Below are positions 17,139-24,849 of a stretch of 64,000 nt of DNA, in pieces. The stretch comes from Spongiimicrobium salis (GTDB lineage Bacteria; Bacteroidota; Bacteroidia; Flavobacteriales; Flavobacteriaceae): the NCBI RefSeq assembly GCF_043678055.1, contig NZ_JBHEQA010000002.1, positions 744,001 through 808,000 of the forward strand, in the 5' to 3' direction. Each line of letters begins with the position of its first letter. Positions within the stretch are counted from its first letter, which is position 1. The notes under the pieces were generated by a model. The model worked only from the letters and a program-made list of their open reading frames with translations, searched no databases and was not told where the DNA came from. A program made the translations under genes and the position numbers.

Positions 17139-17681
17139 ATGGCTGCTACAAAAAAGGTTTTAAAAATCCCAATACGTATAGGCATCGGAGTCCTATTATT
17201 GGGTATCTTATTCAAGATTCAACAGATTACTCCCTTTGCGAACCACATTATTGTTAGTGCCCTAGCGGCAATAGCAGTACTATACACCATACGTTTTTGG
17301 AAAAAGGAGAAAAAACAATTTTTGGATTACATCAAATTAATACTAATCGATGTTTGGTGCCTCAATGTTATTTTCTCGGTATTGCATCTCCCTTACGATA
17401 CCATATTGGAAAGTATTACATTTATTAGCTTTCTGGTCTGGGCCGTATTAGAGGGTACTGCCTATTTTGCAAAGGAAAATGAAGAGACCGATATCAGCAT
17501 AAATCAAATTCTTTGGAATGGGATGGTGGTACTGGGTTCCTTATCCGTAATTGGGGGAATCATGTTCAAAATTCTCCATATTGGATATTCCGACTTATTG
17601 TTGGGCATTGGCTTGTTGCTCATTGGTGCCTATATTTTTCGAGATACCTTTGCCGGCGTTCTGGAAGAAGAAGACCAGTAA
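17139..17681 (+). CDS. GldL-like multi-pass membrane protein with internal repeats
   Basis: 180 aa with about six hydrophobic segments. Three hairpin-like units can be aligned by eye: GILFKIQQI near residue 22, NVIFSVLHLP near residue 76 and GGIMFKILHI near residue 138, each followed by a second membrane helix. The unit (small-Phe-Lys-Ile then a polar turn) recalls the N-terminal membrane hairpin of the gliding-motor protein GldL. There is no GldK, M or N gene near, and the cytoplasmic tail of GldL is absent, so a motor function is not claimed. Confidence 0.7.
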   Translation: MAATKKVLKIPIRIGIGVLLLGILFKIQQITPFANHIIVSALAAIAVLYTIRFWKKEKKQFLDYIKLILIDVWCLNVIFSVLHLPYDTILESITFISFLVWAVLEGTAYFAKENEETDISINQILWNGMVVLGSLSVIGGIMFKILHIGYSDLLLGIGLLLIGAYIFRDTFAGVLEEEDQ

Positions 17682-17769
17682 GTAACCCAAAATCCATTTA
17701 TTGAAAAACCTGCAATTTCACTAGTACATGAAATTGTATAGATTTTCTATTCCTTTTATTTAAGAAAAT

Positions 17770-18357
17770 ATGAGAAAAGATAGCTTATTCCTTATACTAT
17801 TATGTCTGTTCATTAGCTGTAAGTCTGAAAAGAAGGACAATTCATCCGAAGAAATCGCCACAGATCTAGCTTATGATTCAGAAGCTTCTGTACGACAAGC
17901 AAATTTAGAGCGCTTGGAACATGATATCAGTTGGATGCATCCCGAATTCTTTGGTTTTAAAAATTACAAAGAATACCGCATCAACGATACCATTTCTATA
18001 GATTTGAACGGAAATGGAATCTTGGAAAAAATCTACTTTAACCGGAATAATCATCATCAATTATATATTGATGAAAAAGGAGCACAACGCATTGTACTAG
18101 GAAATAAAAGTGGAACATTTTCTGAATTTCCCAGTACCATGGAATGGGTGAACTTATGGTCTGTAGTTTCAGATGATCAGGTAACCCAGGTACTATTTGA
18201 GGAAAACGGCCCCGTATTAAAAGATAGTTTGATAGCTATGGAGGGTCCTGGCATTTATATTGGAAGGGAAGTCCTTGGAGGAGGTATCATTACCTATCGA
18301 AAAAACAAACTGTCCTGGATTCATCAATCTTACGAGGAGCATCCCGAAAATCCATAA
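17770..18357 (+). CDS. Lipoprotein of unknown function
   Basis: 195 aa with a lipoprotein signal (lipobox LFISC, Cys at residue 17), followed by a charged linker KSEKKDNSSEE. The rest is soluble. A segment DLNGNGILEKIYFNRNN looks like a single calcium-type or FG-GAP-like loop. I do not recognise a family. It is 88 nt after the GldL-like gene and may be co-transcribed. Confidence 0.75.
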   Translation: MRKDSLFLILLCLFISCKSEKKDNSSEEIATDLAYDSEASVRQANLERLEHDISWMHPEFFGFKNYKEYRINDTISIDLNGNGILEKIYFNRNNHHQLYIDEKGAQRIVLGNKSGTFSEFPSTMEWVNLWSVVSDDQVTQVLFEENGPVLKDSLIAMEGPGIYIGREVLGGGIITYRKNKLSWIHQSYEEHPENP

Positions 18358-18671
18358 AGCGAACATACGATTACTTTTTTTCATAAATTGAAGGCACTGC
18401 ATTTCCTACTGCCATAGGTGATGTGGTGTCTTCTTCATTTTATACTTCCCATACCCAATGCCATTGTTTTTCAACATCGTTTAGCATGTTATAGTTTTTC
18501 CTTATCAAAATAACAAAAACAATACATTTTAGCTATTCAACTATTACTACAAACGATGCTATTTCCCCTATTCATAAGGGCATAGCCTTACCTTTGTATT
18601 CAATAATTAAGAGAGTGCTATTTCTCATTTGATGCCATCTGGAAATAGTATCATACCAAAAAAATAAAGAC
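18358..18671. other. 314-nt gap: Dps promoter and a possible decayed small gene
   Basis: On the minus strand 18371-18487 reads as an in-frame 39-codon stretch from ATG to TAA, broken only by one TAA at codon 16. The two parts are MLNDVEKQWHWVWEV and NEEDTTSPMAVGNAVPSIYE followed by KK. This could be a remnant or chance. The right part holds the Dps promoter box (18589-18596). Nothing else was seen. Confidence 0.3.
18589..18596 (+). promoter_or_regulatory. -7 promoter box for dps
   Basis: TACCTTTG, a perfect match to the Bacteroidota TAnnTTTG box, 75 nt before the dps ATG. No good TTG lies at the expected -33 distance, so another activator may help. Confidence 0.45.
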
Positions 18672-19148
18672 ATGGAACATACTTTAAATCATATCGGGCT
18701 CGACAAAGAGAAGTCCAAATTACTCGCTGAAAAATTAAATTTACTTTTAGCGAATTATCAACTATTTTATATGAATGCCAGAGGTTTTCATTGGAATATT
18801 AAAGGAGACAAGTTTTTTGAACTACACTTAAAATTTGAAGAATTGTACAACAATTCCCTCATTAAAATCGATGAAATTGCAGAAAGGATATTGACTTTAG
18901 GGCATACGCCTTTACATACGTATACGGATTATTCTGCCATTTCCGAAGTAGCGGAAGCAAAAGGTATTTCCAATGGTATTGAAGCCATTAAAGCGGTTCT
19001 TGCTGGGTATCAGACCCTATTGCCTCTAGAGCGCGAATTGTTGGAAATTTCAGGAGATTCGGATGATGAAGGTACAAATGCTTTAATGAGCGATTATATC
19101 CGGGAACAGGAGAAGTTGGTTTGGATGTATTCGGCCTACATTCAATAA
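18672..19148 (+). CDS. dps: Dps-family DNA-protection ferritin
   Basis: 158 aa. Dps proteins form 12-mers that oxidise ferrous iron with peroxide, store it and often protect DNA. The ferroxidase residues are all present with family spacing: His40 in GFHWNIKG, His52 in ELHLKFEE, Asp67 and Glu71 in IDEIAERI. It is a single gene with its own terminator. There is no Lys-rich N-terminal tail, so non-specific DNA binding may be weak. Confidence 0.93.
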   Translation: MEHTLNHIGLDKEKSKLLAEKLNLLLANYQLFYMNARGFHWNIKGDKFFELHLKFEELYNNSLIKIDEIAERILTLGHTPLHTYTDYSAISEVAEAKGISNGIEAIKAVLAGYQTLLPLERELLEISGDSDDEGTNALMSDYIREQEKLVWMYSAYIQ

Positions 19149-19167
19149 GAATATATGCTATTATAAT

Positions 19168-19206
19168 AAAAAGTCGTATCTCCTGTTTTAAAGATACGAC
19201 TTTTTT
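19168..19206 (+). terminator. Terminator after dps
   Basis: AAAAAGTCGTATCT (19168-19181) pairs perfectly with AGATACGACTTTTT (19192-19205), with a 10-nt loop and a T-rich tail. Confidence 0.9.
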
Positions 19207-19298
19207 GATTTTTGATCTTTGCACTGCTTTTAGATTGTAAAACAAAATACTTAACTTTAAAAAACATTTATTTTAATCCTTATTGATCTTTTAAAATT

Positions 19299-19568
19299 AT
19301 GAAGTGTACTACCCTTGGCCTAAAAAAATATGTTGTATTAACCTGCATAGGATTCGGACTATTGGTCGCTTGCGGCGAAAAGAAAAAAACGGAAGCGGAA
19401 GCAGAAAAAATTGAAATGGAAGCTAAAGCTAAGGCCGAGGAGAATGCAAAAAAGGAGGCTATGGAAAAAGCCGAGGCTATAAAAAAAGCGGAAGCTGAAG
19501 AAATAGAGAAAGCAAGAATGAAAGCGGACAGTATTCGTCAGGTCAAAGAACACGGTCACGCACACTAA
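19299..19568 (+). CDS. Small coiled-coil lipoprotein with His-rich tail
   Basis: 89 aa. Lipoprotein signal with lipobox LLVAC (Cys25). The mature part is almost only Lys, Glu and Ala in heptad-like order (KKKTEAEAEKIEMEAKAKAE and so on), a predicted long helix or coiled coil, ending VKEHGHAH, a short possible metal-binding tail. It starts a three-gene unit: 10 nt to the HupE-like gene. No family recognised. A scaffold or metal-related periplasmic role is inference from the tail and neighbours. Confidence 0.78.
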   Translation: MKCTTLGLKKYVVLTCIGFGLLVACGEKKKTEAEAEKIEMEAKAKAEENAKKEAMEKAEAIKKAEAEEIEKARMKADSIRQVKEHGHAH

Positions 19569-19578
19569 CTATCGCTCC

Positions 19579-20268
19579 ATGTTCCAATCTCTTAAGACAC
19601 GTATAGCACTAATTGTCCTATGCCTCTGTTCTATAGCGGCATTTGCCCATGGCGTTGACGGGGCTACCCAAAGTTTTTTATCTCAAAATAAAGGTGTCGC
19701 CTTTGGACCATTTCTGTATATCGGTGCAAAACATATGATTACGGGTTATGATCACCTTCTTTTTTTAGTAGGCGTCATTTTCTTTTTGTACAAAACCAAA
19801 GAAATTCTCTTGTATGTGAGTTTTTTTACCTTGGGTCATAGTCTCACCCTCCTATTTGGTGTCATGGCCGACATCAATGTCAATGTCTACCTTATTGATG
19901 CCATTATTGCCCTATCTATTGTATATAAAGGGTTTGATAATTTAGGTGGGTTTCAACAATTCTTTGGAAAACAGCCAAATACCAAATGGGCCGTACTCAT
20001 TTTTGGCTTGTTCCATGGTTTTGGCCTAGCTACGAAATTACAAGAGTTTGAATTTGATAGAGAAGGGCTTTTTGTTAATCTTCTAGGATTTAATCTCGGT
20101 GTGGAAGTGGGTCAGTTTTTAGCCTTGGGGCTGGTACTCCTGGTATTGGGCGTATGGCGGCAATATCCTAGTTATATCAAATTTTCCAACCTCACGAATA
20201 TTGCATTAATGACTGCCGGATTTTTATTATTAGGATTCCAATTGACGGGATATTATTTTAGTTTCTAA
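19579..20268 (+). CDS. HupE/UreJ-family membrane protein
   Basis: 229 aa with an N-terminal signal-like segment ending FAHG and about six membrane helices. The HupE/UreJ signatures are GPFLYIGAKHMITGYDHLLFL and, in the next block, LGHSLTLLFG and FGLFHGFGLA; conserved His in each could bind metal. Family members are nickel or other metal permeases, or are associated with heavy-metal clusters. It is 3 nt before the membrane-anchor gene, so the two are translationally linked. Confidence 0.85.
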   Translation: MFQSLKTRIALIVLCLCSIAAFAHGVDGATQSFLSQNKGVAFGPFLYIGAKHMITGYDHLLFLVGVIFFLYKTKEILLYVSFFTLGHSLTLLFGVMADINVNVYLIDAIIALSIVYKGFDNLGGFQQFFGKQPNTKWAVLIFGLFHGFGLATKLQEFEFDREGLFVNLLGFNLGVEVGQFLALGLVLLVLGVWRQYPSYIKFSNLTNIALMTAGFLLLGFQLTGYYFSF

Positions 20269-20271
20269 ATT

Positions 20272-20919
20272 ATGACATCAGATACTTCAACTACTTTAAG
20301 TAAAAAACAACTCCTTAAATCTATATGCATTGCCATAGCGATTAGCCTTATTGTTTATGTTACCGCTGTATTACCAGCTGAATATAATATAGATCCCCTG
20401 GGAACTGGAAAACTTCTAGGTTTCAGCAAATTATATGTTGAACATGAGGAAAGTACAGCGGCTCCCATTTCCAATGTTTCAGGCCATATTTTCAATTTTA
20501 GAAAGATTGAACTGGAAAAATTGGGATCGGGCCCCAATGTTCCCAAACCTGTAGAGGCCAATGATCCTGTTCCAACAACACAATATTCCCAAAAAGAAGA
20601 TACCATTAGGGTACTTGTCCCGGCAGGGAAAGGGGTAGAATACAAATTCAATGCCTTAAAATTGGGATTGATTCATTACGAATGGCGTACCGATAATAAT
20701 GCGGTGGTCTATATTGATTTTCATGGAGAAGTATTTCAGGAGAACCCTCCTGCTGATGTTTTCTACGAAAGTTACACCCTTGCCTATTCCAACAATATGG
20801 CAGGAAGTTTTACAGCTCCATTTAAGGGCAGGCATGGTTGGTACTTTAGAAATGATACCAAAGAAGATATTACCGTTCGTCTACGACTAAAAGGGGCATA
20901 CGAATTGTTTAAAAAATAA
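20272..20919 (+). CDS. Single-pass transmembrane anchor protein paired with HupE
   Basis: 215 aa. One N-terminal membrane helix (about residues 15-36), then VLPAEYNIDPLGTGKLLG, a signature I recognise from the 'transmembrane anchor protein' family that accompanies HupE/UreJ genes in proteobacteria. The outer part is a beta-rich domain with the acidic and aromatic stretch HYEWRTDNNAVVYIDFHGE. Function is unknown; it probably acts with HupE at the cell surface. A terminator-like hairpin follows. Confidence 0.75.
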   Translation: MTSDTSTTLSKKQLLKSICIAIAISLIVYVTAVLPAEYNIDPLGTGKLLGFSKLYVEHEESTAAPISNVSGHIFNFRKIELEKLGSGPNVPKPVEANDPVPTTQYSQKEDTIRVLVPAGKGVEYKFNALKLGLIHYEWRTDNNAVVYIDFHGEVFQENPPADVFYESYTLAYSNNMAGSFTAPFKGRHGWYFRNDTKEDITVRLRLKGAYELFKK

Positions 20920-20951
20920 GCTCAGGGATAGGTGGCATCTCGGTAAAAATA

Positions 20952-20996
20952 AAAAAAGGAAACATTAAGATAAGATTCTCATGATTTCCTTTTTTA
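20952..20996 (+). terminator. Terminator after the HupE unit
   Basis: AAAAAAGGAAA (20952-20962) pairs with TTTCCTTTTTT (20986-20996) around a 23-nt loop; it ends in T-rich sequence. The long loop lowers confidence. Confidence 0.6.
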
Positions 20997-21053
20997 TGAC
21001 TTGTCGGAAAGATGTTCCGCCTAGTCGTTTCACATTGGGTAACAAAATATTGT

Positions 21054-21173
21054 TTATCCACTGCTCCTTCTTCTTCTCAAAGCAACGCCAACTCTTCTCA
21101 CTCTTCTTCGAGCACCGCCTTGTATGGATTCTTGCTCTTTTTTGCTTAATTTTTTAATACTGCGTTTTTCCAT
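21054..21173 (-). CDS. Double-glycine leader peptide with arginine-rich core
   Basis: 39 aa when started at the Met at 21173 (a longer frame to 21239 is unlikely, as the extra part has no leader features). The leader is MEKRSIKKLSKKEQESIQGG, a flavobacterial double-glycine leader with the usual LSKKEQ-x-x-I-x-GG ending. The core is ARRRVRRVGVALRRRRSSG: 19 residues with nine Arg, no acidic residue and no Cys. After cleavage at GG it would be a short, strongly cationic peptide, as in antimicrobial peptides. No exporter, immunity or maturation gene is adjacent. No copy of the shared regulatory element of the other precursors is seen upstream. Confidence 0.65.
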   Translation of the reverse strand: MEKRSIKKLSKKEQESIQGGARRRVRRVGVALRRRRSSG

Positions 21174-21671
21174 AATTACTGTTTGTTTGAATGAAGTGCC
21201 TAAGCAATTTGGGATAAGCTCCATAACATGCTTTGGCAACGGTTTCTACTGCCATCGAATATAGATAGGTTTCTCCTTAAAGCATAAAAGACAAGACCCA
21301 AATAGGTATACTTGTATCCAGCTACACCTCTTTCCATAAAGCAGATTCTGTATCATTACACATCAGCGGACCATTTTGAGCTATCATTATGAAAATAATT
21401 CGTGTTAAATTTCCTATAAAAAATAACTAAAAAACTTATATTATTTCCTTTATTCTATATATTGTACTACTCTTTTAAAGATTCACCCATGTGGTTTTGA
21501 TGAATTAAAGAGCGTTCTTGCAACTATCCAAACCAAAGCAAGCTCATACCAAGAGTACCGCCAAAACGAATATTTAAATCGATGAACCGAAATTTGGGTT
21601 CAAAGAAATGGACACAAAACCTTGAGTGTCTTTAAATGTTCAGGGTCCCAATAATTTTATATTTCTACATC
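21174..21671. other. 498-nt gap between peptide genes
   Basis: Contains the first copy of the shared element (21610-21645). Before it, 21484-21585 has the look of coding sequence without a start: frame HPCGFDELKSVLATIQTKAS then SYQEYRQNEYLNR and a stop. This may be the decayed end of a gene; I do not recognise it. Otherwise AT-rich with nothing clear. Confidence 0.3.
21610..21645 (+). promoter_or_regulatory. Shared precursor-gene element, copy A
   Basis: Stem A: GGACAC (21610-21615) with GTGTCT (21626-21631; one wobble). Stem B: CCTTGA (21620-21625) with TCAGGG (21640-21645); the change A to G here keeps pairing as a wobble. Order A1-B1-A2-B2. It ends 26 nt before the peptide ATG at 21672. 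Confidence 0.75.
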
Positions 21672-21863
21672 ATGAAAAAATTAACAAGTTTAAAAGGTGC
21701 CAAAGTGCTCAAAAAAGAAGAACAAAAGGTCATTCTAGGTGGAATGCTCCGTAAATTGACGTGCCAACAGCTATTTGTAAGTGCAGATTGCTGCGATCCC
21801 AGATGGACTGCCGTTTGTGGCTTCCCTCCCCTACCCTGCGTTAATGGCGTATGTATCTTTTAA
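21672..21863 (+). CDS. Double-glycine leader peptide with six-Cys core
   Basis: 63 aa from the Met at 21672; the longer frame from 21636 would overlap the shared element and is rejected. The leader (24 aa) ends EEQKVILGG. The 39-residue core holds six Cys: one in LTCQQ, a CC pair in SADCCDPR, and one each in AVCGF, LPCVN and GVCIF, suited to three disulfides or thioether chemistry. Its 5' element is shared with the 30-31 kb precursors nine kilobases away, so the genes likely form one regulon. No homologue of the core is known to me. Confidence 0.75.
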   Translation: MKKLTSLKGAKVLKKEEQKVILGGMLRKLTCQQLFVSADCCDPRWTAVCGFPPLPCVNGVCIF

Positions 21864-21873
21864 ATTGAAAGTC

Positions 21874-21902
21874 GTTCTGCGAAGTCTAGGATTTCGCAGA
21901 AC
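21874..21902 (+). terminator. Terminator after the six-Cys peptide
   Basis: GTTCTGCGAA (21874-21883) pairs perfectly with TTCGCAGAAC (21893-21902); TTTAATTGTTTAT follows. Confidence 0.7.
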
Positions 21903-22056
21903 TTTAATTGTTTATATAGGCATACATTAACCCCATTTCTTCAGCAAACTCCATCAAAAAATATCTTGTCATTTCATTTCCTTCTTTTGCATTTTCCTAT
22001 CTTGGACTAAGTATTTAAAATGCCTATTTAATCTTGGTTTCTGTTTAAGTATCGAA

Positions 22057-22797
22057 ATGAACAAATTAAATTTATCCATCAAACATCATCTTTTCATCGG
22101 GTTCTTTCTTAGTATTTGGATTTTTAGTTTTGCCTTTTTTATAAGACCCTTTGAAAAAGACTATTTAACCTATAATTGGACAGCCATTAGTATTGGTTTT
22201 GGCCTGATCGCTTTTCCTTGTTATGCCATCGTAGCACTACTACAAAGGGTTATATATCAGCGATTTTTGCGATGGCATATCGGTTTTGAACTATTCATGC
22301 TTCTTCTTTTTTACCTCTTGTATTCCGTCGGCACCTATCTATACGCTATAAGTCCTATATTCAATGGAGGAATTTATACGTTTCCCGAATTTTTCTATTT
22401 GATCATCTTCAAACCCATATTTATATTTACGCCTATTATCCTATTGGCAAGAATATATCTGATCCGATTGATTCCCGTTAAAGAAGATAAAATCACTATT
22501 ACAGGTGAAAACAAATTGGATATTTTAAAAATCAGGCCATCCGATCTTATCTGTATTACCAATGCCCACAATTATGTGGAAATTTTCTTCATGGAAGGAG
22601 GTCAGTTAAGTTCAAAACTTATACGTTCTTCCTTAAAAACAATCAAGGAAGATTGGGATTTTTTAATTCAAGTACACCGATCCCACTTAATAAATCCAAT
22701 CCATTTTAAATCCTGGAAAGATGCCAATACCATTCTCCTCACCCAAATTGAAATTCCAGTCTCCAAAAATTACAGACATCACGTATTGTCATTATAA
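22057..22797 (+). CDS. Membrane-anchored LytTR DNA-binding regulator
   Basis: 246 aa. Four hydrophobic segments fill residues 10-145. A C-terminal LytTR domain follows (about 150-246) with KIRPSDLICITNAHNYVEIF, SSLKTIKED and FLIQVHRSHLINP, the family signature. There is no receiver domain, so it is a one-component membrane regulator. It converges with the LytTR response regulator on the other strand, which suggests a linked signalling locus next to the peptide genes; control of those genes is inference. Confidence 0.88.
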   Translation: MNKLNLSIKHHLFIGFFLSIWIFSFAFFIRPFEKDYLTYNWTAISIGFGLIAFPCYAIVALLQRVIYQRFLRWHIGFELFMLLLFYLLYSVGTYLYAISPIFNGGIYTFPEFFYLIIFKPIFIFTPIILLARIYLIRLIPVKEDKITITGENKLDILKIRPSDLICITNAHNYVEIFFMEGGQLSSKLIRSSLKTIKEDWDFLIQVHRSHLINPIHFKSWKDANTILLTQIEIPVSKNYRHHVLSL

Positions 22798-22859
22798 CTT
22801 TCCCAACTAAAAACCCGCTATTTTATTCGTGAATCATGGGTAAAAGTTAGTATTGGCCC

Positions 22860-23549
22860 TTAGGCATTTAACCTGCTGATTAGCTGTTCCTTAAAAATTC
22901 CTCCAATTGGAATTTCGATTTTCCCAATTTCAATATCCTGTTGTGTAAATGCCGTGATTTTGTCCAAGGCTACAATATAGGACCGATGCACCTGCGCAAA
23001 TTGATGTTCCGGCAGTAGCTTAATAAAATTAGAAATACGTTCCTTGATTAGAATACTCCTCGTTTCTAGATGAATCTTTAAATAATCCCTATGGCTTTCT
23101 ACATATAGGATATCATTTAGAACAACTTTCAGGTGTTTTTTATTGGCTTGAACAAAAATATGATCCGAAGTTTTATTTTCTTCTGTTGATACCTCATTGG
23201 AACTTATATTTAATTTACTGATGGCCTGAAAAAATCGCGTAAAGGTTATGGGTTTCAATAGATAATCCAATACCTGCAGTTCATAACTTTCCACCGCATA
23301 CTCCCTATAGGCTGTGGTAAAAATGACCTTTGGTGGATTTTTGAGTGATTTTAAGAAGTCAATCCCTGTGAGTTTGGGCATTTGAATATCCAAAAAGATA
23401 AGATCTACGGCATTATTCGCTAAAAAGTTAGCTGCCAAAACTGCATTTTTAAATGTCCCCAGACATTCCAAGTAAGGAACCTCCAGTACATGCCCTTCTA
23501 TCAAAGATCGGGCTAAAGGCTCATCATCAACTATAATACATTTGATCAT
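22860..23549 (-). CDS. LytTR-family response regulator
   Basis: 229 aa. Receiver domain with the acidic pair VDDE (residues 8-10), phospho-acceptor Asp54 in LIFLDIQMP and a switch Thr in VIFTTAYREYAVESYEL. The LytTR domain (about 130-229) has VQANKKHLKVVLNDILYVES and FAQVHRSYIVALDKI. The start overlaps the end of the kinase gene by 23 nt, so the pair is co-translated. Confidence 0.93.
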   Translation of the reverse strand: MIKCIIVDDEPLARSLIEGHVLEVPYLECLGTFKNAVLAANFLANNAVDLIFLDIQMPKLTGIDFLKSLKNPPKVIFTTAYREYAVESYELQVLDYLLKPITFTRFFQAISKLNISSNEVSTEENKTSDHIFVQANKKHLKVVLNDILYVESHRDYLKIHLETRSILIKERISNFIKLLPEHQFAQVHRSYIVALDKITAFTQQDIEIGKIEIPIGGIFKEQLISRLNA

Positions 23550-24600
23550 TGATTTTTTCGGTATTTATTTTCAGTGCTACGTGATACCATTCCTTTTCAT
23601 CGGTCACATGATACGAAAAATCTGGATATAATAAAGCCAATTGTTGTTTAATGTTGCTAAGGCCAATTCCTCTGGAATACCCCGTTTCATCTTGTTGCTT
23701 TGTGGGATTCTTACTGTTCTTTACCTCAAAAAATACAATTTCTCCTTCCTGATAGAGCTTTATATGTATACTAGGTATTTCAAGACTTCCACTAGCTCCA
23801 TGTTTGAAGGCATTTTCCACAATGGACAATAAAATCAATGGAATTACCCTAGTGTTCTTTGTATAGGTTTTGTTAAAACTAATTTCTATTTCCTCGCCAT
23901 AGCGCAATTGCTCCAATGCAATATAGTTTTCCAATAATTCCACTTCTTTATGAAGGAACACTAGTTTTCCGTTGGATTGATATAAGATATAGTCCAGCAT
24001 ATTGGATAGGGTGGCTACAATTTCTGGTGCTTTATCTGATTTTTGCAAGGTTAATGTATACAGATTGTTTAAGGTATTAAATAAAAAATGAGGATGCAAT
24101 TGGGATTTTAAGGCCTGTAATTCCGCAGTATTCTTATCCCGTTCCAATTGTAAGTTTTTCTTTTCTATCTGTCGTTTCTGGCGTAATATGCCTTCAAAGG
24201 CCATAACTGCGGTTGCCATGACCAAGGGGGATAAATAACCTACAAATAAGAAATAAACATCGGATAATATCTCTTGGATCGATTCTCTTTCAAAAGGTGG
24301 TTCACGGAACAAGGTTTCATATACATATATATTGATCAATCGGTCTAGAGCTGTGGCCAGATAGAATAGGAATACGGTAAGCACCCCAAAAACAAGGTAC
24401 TTTTTGGTACGGTAATACCGTGGCAGCAACAACTCATTGAATACATGTGCTGCAAGGAGCATGGCCGGCAATCGCTTGGTGTTTTCGAGCAACAATCCTA
24501 GTAAAGGCTGACTGTTGTCGTCTTTAAAAAATTGAATTAAAGTAAAGCTGATCAATAAAACAGTCCAAAAAATGATATGATCTTGCAAAGGTTTTTTCAT
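23527..24600 (-). CDS. LytS-type sensor histidine kinase
   Basis: 357 aa. Four membrane segments at residues 8-140, a short coiled coil, then the His_kinase domain with LKSQLHPHFLFNTLNNLYTL; the acceptor is probably His171 of the PHF triad. The ATPase part has SIVENAFKHGA and GIGLSNIKQQL. No sensory domain outside the membrane is visible. Partner of the response regulator just downstream. Confidence 0.92.
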   Translation of the reverse strand: MKKPLQDHIIFWTVLLISFTLIQFFKDDNSQPLLGLLLENTKRLPAMLLAAHVFNELLLPRYYRTKKYLVFGVLTVFLFYLATALDRLINIYVYETLFREPPFERESIQEILSDVYFLFVGYLSPLVMATAVMAFEGILRQKRQIEKKNLQLERDKNTAELQALKSQLHPHFLFNTLNNLYTLTLQKSDKAPEIVATLSNMLDYILYQSNGKLVFLHKEVELLENYIALEQLRYGEEIEISFNKTYTKNTRVIPLILLSIVENAFKHGASGSLEIPSIHIKLYQEGEIVFFEVKNSKNPTKQQDETGYSRGIGLSNIKQQLALLYPDFSYHVTDEKEWYHVALKINTEKINDQMYYS

Positions 24601-24849
24601 TGCCTAGGTATACTATGATTGCTTAGGTTGTTTTTGCCTTAGACACAAATTTCCCTGTTATTAAAGTTTAAAATTAAGCTTTATATAATCACCTTGAAGG
24701 CAATTCGACCAAACAGGAAAAACTGAAGACCAATTTGAGTTTGGCGTAGACTAAATCGTTGGGCTTTTTATAAAGGCTATTGTCAGTAATCTATCGCGTT
24801 TCTGTCGATATTTTTAAGAGCATCATGGCTTTTTCTCCAGTTTTGAAGT

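Noticed and set aside
21054..21239. Longer 61-residue version of the Arg-rich peptide starting at 21239
   Set aside because: The added 22 residues have no leader character, while the Met at 21173 begins a standard double-glycine leader.
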